In this document: in pieces, positions 20,779 to 29,127 of the stretch
How the letters are laid out: the number at the start of each line of letters is the position of its first letter
How positions within the stretch are numbered: the first letter of the stretch is position 1
Assembly (NCBI RefSeq): GCF_000222685.1
Contig: NZ_AFWJ01000112.1
Span: forward strand, 1-64,000
Origin: Vibrio nigripulchritudo ATCC 27043
Lineage (GTDB): Bacteria; Pseudomonadota; Gammaproteobacteria; Enterobacterales; Vibrionaceae
Direction of reading: 5' to 3'
DNA length: 64,000 nucleotides
Made by a program: the position numbers and the translations under genes
The notes under the pieces: model-generated
Told to the model about the DNA's origin: nothing
The model's input: the letters and a program-made list of their open reading frames with translations, nothing else
Database searches by the model: none

Positions 20779-22416
20779 ATGAAACTCCCAAAGTTACAGT
20801 CAGAACACAACCTCCACCCTGAGCTTGAGCAATCTTTCCATCAGGCTACGCGTCGTTTTCATTTTCACAGAGACGCGTTGTCTGAATTGCCAATGAGCGA
20901 TCAGATCTTATTCGAGCAGTTTGGTCAGGGTCCTTACGCTACCCCAGAATTCTCATGTCTTCATACGGCAATTGAAGCGCAGGCACTGCAGCGCCCTGAA
21001 GCCATTGCCGCAATTCATGAAGGTCAGGAAATTACCTACCAAGCTTTAAACGAGAAAGCCAATCAGCTCGCCCAATTTCTGAGTCAGCGTGGCGTCGGGC
21101 AGGGTGATGCGGTCGGGATCTTTCTAACCCGTTCTATTCCAATGCTCATCGGGATACTGGCTACCTTAAAACTGGGTGCCTGTTACGTTCCACAGCACGC
21201 CGGAGTCGCGCCTGAGAAAGTGCTTAAACACGTTTGCGATACAGCAAATATCGACGTGGTACTTAGCCTGTCTCATCTCTCAGAGCACCTGCCAGAATTC
21301 GAGCATCAAAAGCTATTCTTTCTCGACGAGCTGCTTGATGAACTCTCCCCAGCCAATCAATACAGCTTTCCACTAGTCGACCCCACGTCCCGTTGCTTTA
21401 TTTTGTTCACATCAGGAACCACAGGGACACCAAACGGAGTGCAGGTAACACACCAGAATGTGGCAAATATTGTAATGACGTCGCCAGGAAACCTGGGAAT
21501 AGAACCGGGTATGAAAGTAGGACAGATTCTGAGCATTGCCTTTGATATGTGTGCCTGGGAAATCTTTGTCACGCTCTGCCACGGGGCTACCTCGCTGATT
21601 CGCAGCCGAAACATAGAAGAAACCGTCAGTCGCGCGGACGCCGTCATCGCTACCCCTTCCATTCTGGCAAGCTTAAACGCTGAACATTGTCAGTCTGTTC
21701 AGGTGGCAGCCGTTGCTGGAGAGCCATGCCCACAGCCTCTGGCGGATAGCTGGTCATCGTTCTGCCGTTTCTACAACTCTTGTGGTCCAACGGAAACCAC
21801 CATCATCAATACTGCGCAACATTATTCTGAGTCTTGTGATGAGCTCACCATAGGTAAACCGACACCGAACAACACCGTTTACGTTCTGGATGAAGATCTG
21901 AAGCCGTGTGCCATTGGTGAAGTAGGTGAAATGTGGGCTGGTGGATTGTGTGTCACCTCGGGCTACATTGGCAATGAAGTGCTCAATGCCGATCGCTACC
22001 GCCCGGATCCTTTTCTTGGTGGTAAATACAAAATGTTCCGCACCCGAGACTTGGGCAAATGGAATAAAAATGGTGAGCTCACTCATCTGGGGCGAACTGA
22101 TGATCAGGTCAAGATCCTCGGGTTCCGAGTTGAGTTGGATTCGGTGTCACGTGTACTCGAAAAAACCGATCACTGCCACCAGGCCGTCACTATGAAGGTC
22201 GACTGCAAAACACTCATCGCATTTGTTACTCCAAGCCATGTTAACCCTGAGCAGGCGCAAGAAAGCGTGAGAGCCCATTTGCCTTATTACTGTGTACCTA
22301 AGGTGGTTTTTGCGCTGGATAGCCTGCCCAAAACATCAAGAGGAAAAATCGATAAGCGCGCATTGATGGCGCATTTCCAAGAGTCGCAAACAGAAGTTAC
22401 GGAGGAAACCCAATGA
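20779..22416 (+). CDS. Stand-alone NRPS-type adenylation enzyme
   Basis: ANL-superfamily adenylating enzyme of 545 residues with a full set of core motifs: A3 LFTSGTTGTPNG (209-220), A4 FDMCAWEIF (255-263), A5 YNSCGPTET (332-340), A7 RTRDLGKW (421-428), A8 GRTDDQVKILGFRVE (438-452) and the A10 lysine Lys523 in LPKTSRGKIDK. Asp256 falls at the NRPS specificity position that binds an alpha-amino group, suggesting an amino-acid-like substrate. No carrier, condensation or thioesterase domain is present, and ~50 unmatched residues precede the domain. Strong AAGGAG start. The stop overlaps the next gene as ATGA. Substrate and product are unknown. Confidence 0.9.
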   Translation: MKLPKLQSEHNLHPELEQSFHQATRRFHFHRDALSELPMSDQILFEQFGQGPYATPEFSCLHTAIEAQALQRPEAIAAIHEGQEITYQALNEKANQLAQFLSQRGVGQGDAVGIFLTRSIPMLIGILATLKLGACYVPQHAGVAPEKVLKHVCDTANIDVVLSLSHLSEHLPEFEHQKLFFLDELLDELSPANQYSFPLVDPTSRCFILFTSGTTGTPNGVQVTHQNVANIVMTSPGNLGIEPGMKVGQILSIAFDMCAWEIFVTLCHGATSLIRSRNIEETVSRADAVIATPSILASLNAEHCQSVQVAAVAGEPCPQPLADSWSSFCRFYNSCGPTETTIINTAQHYSESCDELTIGKPTPNNTVYVLDEDLKPCAIGEVGEMWAGGLCVTSGYIGNEVLNADRYRPDPFLGGKYKMFRTRDLGKWNKNGELTHLGRTDDQVKILGFRVELDSVSRVLEKTDHCHQAVTMKVDCKTLIAFVTPSHVNPEQAQESVRAHLPYYCVPKVVFALDSLPKTSRGKIDKRALMAHFQESQTEVTEETQ

Positions 22417-23753
22417 GTTCGATAGATCAAAGTGCCATTGTTCTGCCCGAGCAAAAATCGTTACTTCGTCGTATCTGGTCTTATCCTGCGATGGAACACT
22501 ATTACCGCTTAGTGATTGTAGTGCTCACTGCGAATTTGATGACACTGGCATATGGCGTTGTTGCAGGAGGCTGGTTTCAATCTGACTCCATTGCACTGCA
22601 AACACTCTCGAACATGGTGGTACTGAACCTGACTGTCGCAGTGCTGGTGCGTCAGCAATACGTAATCAACCTATTGTTTTGGCTGGCAACGCGAGCGCCT
22701 ACCTCATGGCCGTTAGCAATTCGCTGGCACCTTGGGAAAATTTACCACCACGGTGGGTTACACAGCGGAAGCGCGATGGCAGCAACAACTTGGTTCGCCA
22801 TCTTTACTGGTGCTTTGGCATACAGCTACCAGCATCAACTGGCAAATATATCGCCAAGTACACTGGGAATTACGTACGCCATTCTTGCTCTGCTGATGTT
22901 GATCATCTTTATGGCGCTGCCAAACATTCGTAAGAAATATCACAACGCGTTTGAGAAAACGCATCGCTTCGGTGGCTGGAGTGTTCTGGCGCTGTTCTGG
23001 ACGCAAACTTTTGCTCTGGCGGTAGATTTACATCCAGAGCAGAGTTTCGGACAAGTCTTGTTGGAGTCCGCATCGTTTTGGGCTCTGGTGGTCGTTACCT
23101 TCAGTATTCTTCTTCCATGGCTGCGCCTGCGTCGTGTTCCAGTGGAAATAGTGACGCCATCAAACCACGTCGCGCTGCTTAAGTTTGATTATGGCGTGAC
23201 ACCATTTGCCGGGTCTTCTACGGCTATCAGCACCAATCCTTTAATGGAGTGGCACCACTTTGCAAACGTGCCTAGCCCAGGTGAACCAGGCTTTCGATTG
23301 ACGGTATCACGAGCTGGTGACTGGACGGGCAAGCTGATTGAAAACAAACCAAGCCACCTTTGGGTTAAAGGGATCCCGACCGCAGGAGTGGCGAACATAG
23401 AAGTGCTGTTTAAGCGAGTGGTGTATATCGCGACAGGAAGCGGAATCGGACCTTGTCTGCCACATCTTTTGGCAAAAGAAGTGCCGATGCATCTGGTCTG
23501 GTCAACCCGAACACCACGCGAAACCTACGGTGATGAATTAGTAGATGAAATCTTATCGGTTCAGCCGGATGCGGACATCTGGGACACCACGGAAAAAGGC
23601 AAACCAGACATGGTGAAGCTGGCGTACGCGGCTTACAAAAAATTTGATGCAGAAGCGGTGATATGTATCGCCAATCAGAAACTGACCCAGGAAGTGGTGT
23701 TTGGCTTAGAGAGTCGGGGAATTCCAGCCTACGGCGCCATTTGGGATTCCTAA
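22413..23753 (+). CDS. Membrane flavoprotein, ferric-reductase/FNR-like oxidoreductase
   Basis: A 446-residue protein. The N-terminal half has about six hydrophobic segments (roughly 33-52, 62-80, 121-140, 150-170, 187-205, 218-236) with histidines at 106, 112, 113, 117, 177 and 184 that could bind haem. The C-terminal half looks like a ferredoxin-reductase module: [14 protein letters not shown] (293-306) at the FAD-like position and [14 protein letters not shown] (337-350) as the nucleotide motif. It resembles fungal TmpA-type membrane flavoproteins, from memory and unchecked. Its ATG overlaps the preceding stop by 4 bases with GGAGG upstream. The stop lies inside a 37-bp tandem duplication. 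Substrate unknown. Confidence 0.75.
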   Translation: MSSIDQSAIVLPEQKSLLRRIWSYPAMEHYYRLVIVVLTANLMTLAYGVVAGGWFQSDSIALQTLSNMVVLNLTVAVLVRQQYVINLLFWLATRAPTSWPLAIRWHLGKIYHHGGLHSGSAMAATTWFAIFTGALAYSYQHQLANISPSTLGITYAILALLMLIIFMALPNIRKKYHNAFEKTHRFGGWSVLALFWTQTFALAVDLHPEQSFGQVLLESASFWALVVVTFSILLPWLRLRRVPVEIVTPSNHVALLKFDYGVTPFAGSSTAISTNPLMEWHHFANVPSPGEPGFRLTVSRAGDWTGKLIENKPSHLWVKGIPTAGVANIEVLFKRVVYIATGSGIGPCLPHLLAKEVPMHLVWSTRTPRETYGDELVDEILSVQPDADIWDTTEKGKPDMVKLAYAAYKKFDAEAVICIANQKLTQEVVFGLESRGIPAYGAIWDS

Positions 23754-23794
23754 AACCATTCCAGCCTACGGCGCCATTTGGGATTCCTAAAACC
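23721..23794. repeat. 37-bp perfect tandem duplication
   Basis: Two identical adjacent 37-bp units (23721-23757 and 23758-23794). The first encodes the last residues ([10 protein letters not shown]) and stop of the membrane flavoprotein; the second is untranslated and fills most of the gap before the crotonase ribosome-binding site. The first three bases of a third unit (ATT) follow. Confidence 0.97.
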
Positions 23795-23815
23795 ATTCTA
23801 GCAAGGAGAAAGGTC

Positions 23816-24580
23816 ATGATTATCCAAACTGAACTAATCGGTCGCGTCGTTCTTATTCGACTCAACCGACCTGATAAACTCAACGCCCTCAACAGTGAAG
23901 TCATGTCTGCGATTACGCAGACATTGACCGAGTACGATCAAAACCCTGATATCGGCTGTTTTGTGATAACGGGGTCAGAGCGGGCTTTCGCTGCTGGTGC
24001 TGATATCGCAGAAATGTCAGACAAAAGCTACAGTGAAATGCTCAGTACCGATTACTTCTCTGGTTGGGATGCGTTTTGCTCCCTCCGGACGCCCAAGATT
24101 GCTGCGGTGTCTGGTTACGCATTGGGGGGAGGGTGTGAACTCGCCATGATGTGCGATCTGATATACGCCGCCGAATCGGCACTGTTTGGGCAGCCGGAGA
24201 TTAAACTGGGTGTTATTCCGGGTATAGGAGGGACTCAGCGCCTGACTCGTTTGGTCGGCAGAGCCAAGGCGATGGATCTGATTCTCACAGGTCGAATGAT
24301 GGATGCGTTGGAAGCCGAAAGGGCGGGATTGGTTGCGAGAGTAATGCCGGATGAAACTTTACTGGAAGAGACATTAGCGATTGCCAAAGTCATTGCCAGC
24401 TACAGCAAACCATCGGTATTAGTCGCCAAAGAAGCGATTGATCGAGCTGAACAAGTGCCACTTAAGGAAGGATTGTTGTTTGAAAGAAGAGTATTCCACT
24501 CTCTGTTTGCAACCAGTGATCAGAAAGAAGGGATGCACGCTTTTTTAGAAAAACGTGCTCCTAACTTTCAAGGACATTGA
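23816..24580 (+). CDS. Enoyl-CoA hydratase/isomerase (crotonase family)
   Basis: 254-residue crotonase. Both catalytic glutamates of true enoyl-CoA hydratases are present: Glu108 in ALGGGCEL and Glu128 in GQPEIKLG. The oxyanion-hole stretch [10 protein letters not shown] is intact. The start at 23816 (GGAG upstream) is preferred to an in-frame opening at 23663, which would overlap the previous gene and run through the duplicated 37-bp unit. It is the third gene of the accessory operon, 62 bases after the flavoprotein. Its stop is only 6 bases from the convergent kinase gene, with no terminator between. A role on an acyl-CoA made or used by the operon is inference. Confidence 0.88.
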   Translation: MIIQTELIGRVVLIRLNRPDKLNALNSEVMSAITQTLTEYDQNPDIGCFVITGSERAFAAGADIAEMSDKSYSEMLSTDYFSGWDAFCSLRTPKIAAVSGYALGGGCELAMMCDLIYAAESALFGQPEIKLGVIPGIGGTQRLTRLVGRAKAMDLILTGRMMDALEAERAGLVARVMPDETLLEETLAIAKVIASYSKPSVLVAKEAIDRAEQVPLKEGLLFERRVFHSLFATSDQKEGMHAFLEKRAPNFQGH

Positions 24581-24586
24581 TTAGGG

Positions 24587-26032
24587 TTAACCAATGTGAT
24601 TGATGGCGCTGTTAACCGCTAGACCATCTGAAATCGGTTCGGCTTGCAGTCTGAACTTGGCGATAAACAAGCCCGGTTGTTCCGAGATTTCAAGTTTGGA
24701 CTGATGCAGCGCCAGTATCGCATTGACAGTTTTCAGCCCCATACCTAACTCGCCACCGCTGTTAGCTGGGGCAACTGTATTGATGATCACAATGCTGATG
24801 TCCCGAACGTGCAATTGCGAAGACAATCCAGAATGCGGTTTGACAAACAGTTGAATGGTGGCGTGTTCCGGGCTGTGTCGGATAGCATTTTCCATCAGGT
24901 TATCCATCAGACGATTAAGCAGCTTTTTATCGGCATGCACTAACGCGTTGACTGAAATGGTGGTGAAAATGTCCAACGACTTTTTCTCCAGCCCCATTAC
25001 AAAACGATCTTTCAGCTCTTTGATAAACTCGCTCACATCAATGGCTTCGGGTGCAACTTCGGGCTCAACCAGCTCCTTTTTTGCGGCTTCAAACTGTTCT
25101 TTAAGCTGTTCGTGAAGCTTTAGCGCATTGTTGTGGGCGGTAGACACCAGTTCCGCATTTTGTTTGCCATCGATTAACCAGGTCTCCAGATAACCTTGTA
25201 TATTGGCTAACGGAGTTTTCAGGTCGTGACTTAAGCGCATTAAATACTCTCGCCTTGAATGCTCTTGCTGTCGAAGCCTCAGAAACTGCCATTGTATGTG
25301 TTCAAGTAGGTAACCAAACTGCTTGGAAAGCGGCATCAGTTCAGAAACGGGCACTTTGAGGTTGGGTTCGACGCGAAAATTCTCCTTAGCGGAGTGTTCA
25401 ATCTGGCGAATCAGGTGCTGGCTCGGATTCAGGAGATCTTTTTTGATTAAGCGATAAATCAGGAAGGTGAACAATAAAATCAGAGCGATACCACCAACCA
25501 AGATAGGTGAGTATTGAATCATATAACGATTCACCCGGGCGATGGCAGAAGACTGCCGACCGATTAATACGTAAAGGTAGCCCTCAACCCCTTCTGCCCC
25601 CTGAATCTCAGAAACTGAAAACACTTTCTGGCGAGACATGTCGCGCGGGTCATCTCCCAAGATAGGCAAGTTGCCACCTTTGAGGAACTGCTTTATCGGA
25701 GCGATGTCAACGCGGGGCGCAAATTCAACACCTTCTTTAAGCCCGGTTGTGGTGATCTTCCCTGTTTTATCCAGAAAGTAGATTTCAAAATCGGGACCTA
25801 ACATCATCAATGTGTGGAAAATACTTTTCAACGCTTTAGGGGAGTAATCATTCCCCTCCATTAACGGGTTTTCGTCTCGCATGTGGCGAGCCAGATCTTT
25901 ATGAAGAAACTGACGGGCACTTTGTTCACTGTTTTGCCAGGTCATATGGAAGTGGTAGGTAAGGAGAGGAATGCTCACCAAAGCCCAGACAAGAGAAAGC
26001 AGAAAGAGACGTTTTTGAAACGAACGGGTCAT
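24587..26032 (-). CDS. Sensor histidine kinase with atypical ATP-binding region
   Basis: Inner-membrane kinase of 481 residues. Two membrane segments (about 8-26 and 175-195) flank a ~145-residue periplasmic sensor domain, then a HAMP-like linker and H-box RLSHDLKTPL with His269. The N-box is DNLMENAIRHSP (Asn378/382). The G1 motif DxGxG is not found: the expected place reads INTVAPANSG, leading straight to a G2-like GGELGMGLKTVN (426-437). ATP handling or phosphatase balance may be unusual. It overlaps the regulator gene by 4 bases and is convergent with the accessory operon. Signal unknown. Confidence 0.88.
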   Translation of the reverse strand: MTRSFQKRLFLLSLVWALVSIPLLTYHFHMTWQNSEQSARQFLHKDLARHMRDENPLMEGNDYSPKALKSIFHTLMMLGPDFEIYFLDKTGKITTTGLKEGVEFAPRVDIAPIKQFLKGGNLPILGDDPRDMSRQKVFSVSEIQGAEGVEGYLYVLIGRQSSAIARVNRYMIQYSPILVGGIALILLFTFLIYRLIKKDLLNPSQHLIRQIEHSAKENFRVEPNLKVPVSELMPLSKQFGYLLEHIQWQFLRLRQQEHSRREYLMRLSHDLKTPLANIQGYLETWLIDGKQNAELVSTAHNNALKLHEQLKEQFEAAKKELVEPEVAPEAIDVSEFIKELKDRFVMGLEKKSLDIFTTISVNALVHADKKLLNRLMDNLMENAIRHSPEHATIQLFVKPHSGLSSQLHVRDISIVIINTVAPANSGGELGMGLKTVNAILALHQSKLEISEQPGLFIAKFRLQAEPISDGLAVNSAINHIG

Positions 26033-26835
26033 GGTCTCGCCTCATGCTGAAATTTGTATCCGACGCCCCACACGGTTCGAATATAGCGGATTTTGTTTTG
26101 AGGCTTTTCTATTTTGTTTCTCAGTCGGTTGATGGTGCTGCACACCGTGTGATGGTAGCCGTCATAGTCGGTATCCCATACCCTCATGAGCAGTTCATCT
26201 TTGGTGAATACTCTTCCCGGTTTGCTGGCAAGGCAGTAAAGCAGGGAGAATTCTGTTGGCGTAAGGTTGACGTTTGCTCCGGCAAGGCGCACTTCATGCT
26301 GCTTTTTGGAAATGACCAGCTCGTCGAAGATCAAAGCGGCAGGCGTATCCCGTTCAACCTGCTCGGGGGCAAGTTGGTGGGTTGAATGGTTCGCAACCTG
26401 CCAGTCTGGGTTGGCTTGTGGTGGCGTCACATCTGATGCATTGTCGCTGGCATCTTGCCAGTGAGAGTGCTGAGCCCTTCGTAGCAAAGCCCGGACTCTG
26501 GCCTGAAGTTCGATCACGCTGAACGGTTTGGTCAGGTAATCGTCCGCTCCGGCTTCCAGTCCATCCACCATATCATGCTCGCTGGTTAAGGCTGTCAGCA
26601 TAAGAACGGGGATTCCGATATGTTGTTGTCGCAATAGTTTGCACATTTCAGTGCCGTCACCATCACACAGCTTTCTGTCCAGAATAACCGCGTCTGCCAA
26701 CCCCTGGCAGGCGATCTGATACCCTTCGCTGATGTGAGATGTAAGAATGGTTTTGTAACCCTGAACCTTCAAATTAAGGCTGATCAGGTTCGCCATATCC
26801 TGGTCGTCTTCGACCACTAGAATCGTATATGACAT
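26029..26835 (-). CDS. OmpR-family response regulator
   Basis: 268 residues. Receiver domain 1-120 with acidic Asp10/Asp11, phospho-acceptor Asp53 (VILDRKL), Thr81 (MLTA) and Lys103 (LTKPF). The C-terminal winged helix (about 168-265) ends RYIRTVWGVGYKF. The linker of about 47 residues (121-167), rich in Gln, His, Asp and Pro, is far longer than the usual 10-20. The ATG at 26835 is chosen because GAGGGAA precedes it; an in-frame extension to 26874 lacks this. It is first in the operon with the kinase and may control the neighbouring operon at 20779. Confidence 0.9.
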   Translation of the reverse strand: MSYTILVVEDDQDMANLISLNLKVQGYKTILTSHISEGYQIACQGLADAVILDRKLCDGDGTEMCKLLRQQHIGIPVLMLTALTSEHDMVDGLEAGADDYLTKPFSVIELQARVRALLRRAQHSHWQDASDNASDVTPPQANPDWQVANHSTHQLAPEQVERDTPAALIFDELVISKKQHEVRLAGANVNLTPTEFSLLYCLASKPGRVFTKDELLMRVWDTDYDGYHHTVCSTINRLRNKIEKPQNKIRYIRTVWGVGYKFQHEARP

Positions 26836-27001
26836 CGTGACTTCCCTCTCTAGTCGATTCAAGAAGTAGACCAATTCTGATGTGCTTCTCTTTCAGACCA
26901 ACGTCAGGAAATTCGCTTTTAGGATAGAAAAGTGGAACTGGTCTCAAAAATGATTGAAGAGTGAAACACAGGGAAAATTAGCGTGTCACGAAATGAGCTT
27001 T

Positions 27002-27199
27002 TCAGGAAGAAAAGAGCGTAGGTGAGTAGTCAAAACGCCAAGTCCATCGCTCAAAGGCGTTCGTCTTATTCACATTTTGAAGATGACGAATAATATCAAC
27101 CGCTTTGATTGAACCCATGTAAGTATCATCGGGCTCGAACTCGTCAATCAGGACTGATTGGTCGAGGGTACTTTCCAGTTGTAAATAGATTCTCGCCAT
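27002..27199 (-). CDS. Small hypothetical protein
   Basis: 65 residues, beginning MARIYLQLESTLDQS and ending ERWTWRFDYSPTLFSS; slightly acidic, with no signal peptide, cysteine or recognisable domain. A good GAGGTG ribosome-binding site precedes the ATG by 5 bases, and no overlapping gene explains the frame. It lies between the two-component operon and phoH on the same strand. I do not recognise the family. Confidence 0.6.
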   Translation of the reverse strand: MARIYLQLESTLDQSVLIDEFEPDDTYMGSIKAVDIIRHLQNVNKTNAFERWTWRFDYSPTLFSS

Positions 27200-27299
27200 C
27201 GTTCACCTCACTATTGATAGAATTCTTGGTCTCTGAACCTAATTATTACCAGCAAAAGCGATAAGTTGAACGTTGGGTATGTAAGCGTATGTCAGGAAG

Positions 27300-27324
27300 T
27301 GCCTCTCACATGGTGTGAGAGGCA
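27300..27324 (-). terminator. Hairpin after phoH
   Basis: A perfect 11-bp stem (TGCCTCTCACA / TGTGAGAGGCA) with a 3-base loop lies 7 bases past the phoH stop. It has no T-run on the minus strand, so it may act as a weak or factor-assisted terminator. Confidence 0.6.
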
Positions 27325-27331
27325 TTTAGGG

Positions 27332-28705
27332 TTACAGGTTTTCTTCAGCAAACTCTGCCAGGCGGCTACGTACAACACCATTTAGGTGCACGTTGGCACT
27401 GCCTTCAAAGTTTTTGAAGCGTTCAACCATATAGGTCAAACCCGAGGTGACCGGGGTCAGATAAGGGGAATCGATCTGTGCCAGGTTACCGGAGCACACG
27501 ATCTTAGTCCCTTCACCACAACGGGTGATGATGGTTTTGATTTGAGAAGCCGTCAGGTTCTGACACTCATCCAGCAACACAAAGGCATTCTGAATAGAAC
27601 GGCCGCGCATAAAGTTGATCGACTTAAATTGAATGTTGGCCTTATCACAAATGTACTTGAGCGAACCTTCAGTGCAGTGGTCGTTTTTATGCAATGCTTC
27701 TAACGTATCGGTGACGGCAGCCAGCCAAGGCATCATCTTCTCTTCTTCCGTACCCGGTAAGAAGCCAATGGATTCACCAATGTCTGGCGTATTTCGGGTG
27801 ACGATGATCTTATCGAACTGATTGCGTTCAATCGACATGTCCAGCGCTGCTGCCATGGCTAACATGGTTTTACCACTGCCCGCTGCCCCCGTAAGGATGA
27901 CCAAATCAATATCCGGGTCGAGCAGAGCATCAAGCGCCATACCCTGATAGATATTTTTTGGTCTCACATCCCATGCCTGGCGGTTCATCAGGCGCTCTCG
28001 GCTAAGGTGTTTGAGAGTGACTGTCTGCTTGTCCATTGAATCGACACGAGCAGCAAAGTCGGTATCTTTATCTACGATGTATTGGTTAATGAAAGTCGGT
28101 TCAAGCGACTCTTTGTTGATGTCGTGATAGGTTCGACCGGCTTCGCTGCGGCTTTCAACCTTTTCTATGTTTGTCCAGAAATCCCCTTCGTAGGTATGGA
28201 AGCCTTTGGTCAGGAACTGAACATCGTCAATCAACTGATCGGTGCGGTAATCCTCTACGAATCGCACACCAGCACCTTTGGCGCGTAATCGCATGTTGAT
28301 GTCTTTGGTTACAAGAACCACTTCACGAGGGGATCGTTTGTTCTGCAGGTAAATCACCCCGTTTAAAATTCGGTTATCGCCTTCTTTGTCGGCAAACGCG
28401 CGAACGGTTTCCTGCAATTCAAAATCGGCAAGAATAGCGAGCGTGCCGCTGGCGTTGTCTTTGGAGAGAGGAATGCCTTCAGAGATTTGGTCTGGAGTGG
28501 CATCGTGAAACAGGTTTTCCATTGCTCGAATCGCTACGCGTGCGTCCCTTGCTACATCGCGTTTACTGTCTTTGATTCGGTCGAGTTCTTCGAGGACGGT
28601 CATTGGAATGACCACATCATGTTCTTGAAAGGAATAAATTGCGAAAGGTTCGTGCAGAAGGATATTCGTATCCAGTACAAAGATTTTCCGGTCGGTATCG
28701 CCCAT
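27332..28705 (-). CDS. PIN-domain/PhoH-family ATPase
   Basis: 457 residues combining an N-terminal PIN nuclease-like domain (FVLDTNILLHEP; conserved acidic residues to about 150) with a C-terminal PhoH ATPase. The latter has Walker A ILTGAAGSGKTML and Walker B FVLLDECQN. This YlaK/PhoH2 architecture is proposed to act on RNA. The ATG at 28705 is chosen for its AAAGGAG site; an in-frame extension to 28798 has none and reads low-complexity sequence. It is divergent from rapA. Confidence 0.92.
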   Translation of the reverse strand: MGDTDRKIFVLDTNILLHEPFAIYSFQEHDVVIPMTVLEELDRIKDSKRDVARDARVAIRAMENLFHDATPDQISEGIPLSKDNASGTLAILADFELQETVRAFADKEGDNRILNGVIYLQNKRSPREVVLVTKDINMRLRAKGAGVRFVEDYRTDQLIDDVQFLTKGFHTYEGDFWTNIEKVESRSEAGRTYHDINKESLEPTFINQYIVDKDTDFAARVDSMDKQTVTLKHLSRERLMNRQAWDVRPKNIYQGMALDALLDPDIDLVILTGAAGSGKTMLAMAAALDMSIERNQFDKIIVTRNTPDIGESIGFLPGTEEEKMMPWLAAVTDTLEALHKNDHCTEGSLKYICDKANIQFKSINFMRGRSIQNAFVLLDECQNLTASQIKTIITRCGEGTKIVCSGNLAQIDSPYLTPVTSGLTYMVERFKNFEGSANVHLNGVVRSRLAEFAEENL

Positions 28706-29127
28706 AAGCGTCTCCTTTTCTGCCGCAGCAGAGTGCTTAGCCAAGCATTTGTCTGAGGCATAGGTCACTGCAGAAGGCGAGGGGTACCAAAACCCCAAAA
28801 AGGTACCGCTAGGAGAGTGACATACTTCAGACCCGTTAAGATACCAAACTCAACACCTTTCCTGTTTCGGTGCGAGCTCATTAGTAAGTATAAGCAACAG
28901 TTCATGGGTTTGTAATTTAGATTTGTCACAACTCTTTTACACTTTGATTGCAATTGCGAAATGGGTAAAAAAAAGCGTCAAATTACTCGCGATGAACGTG
29001 ACGCGAATCACGTGTTCAAGTAAGATGAGCGCCCTTTTGAACAGGGTGAAGAAAAAACACAGGATTCTGTCCTTCACGTATAATTGCCCTGTAGAAACAG
29101 AACATATCAATTGAGGTAGTCAATCAC
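28706..29127. other. Divergent intergenic region phoH / rapA
   Basis: 422 bases without a convincing gene. It contains two GGTACC copies around a GGGGT/ACCCC inverted repeat (28781-28807) on the phoH side, and a TATAAT at 29079-29084, 44 bases before the rapA start, without a good -35. It presumably holds both promoters. A 63-codon open frame inside it (28923-29114) has no ribosome-binding site and was not called. Confidence 0.5.

Noticed and set aside
23663-23815. N-terminal extension of the crotonase to 23663
   Set aside because: It would overlap the flavoprotein gene and translate the duplicated 37-bp unit out of its normal frame, has no family resemblance, and a good ribosome-binding site precedes 23816.
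20779-24580. A classical NRPS gene cluster
   Set aside because: No carrier-protein, condensation or thioesterase domain and no phosphopantetheinyl transferase gene is present in the neighbourhood.
28781-28807. GGTACC pair and GGGGT/ACCCC repeat before phoH as a regulatory element
   Set aside because: The arms are only 5 bp and two copies of a 6-mer are weak evidence; recorded only in the intergenic entry.
28923-29114. 63-codon frame between phoH and rapA
   Set aside because: No ribosome-binding site, Lys/Thr/Ser-rich composition from AT-rich promoter DNA, and it runs over the likely rapA promoter.
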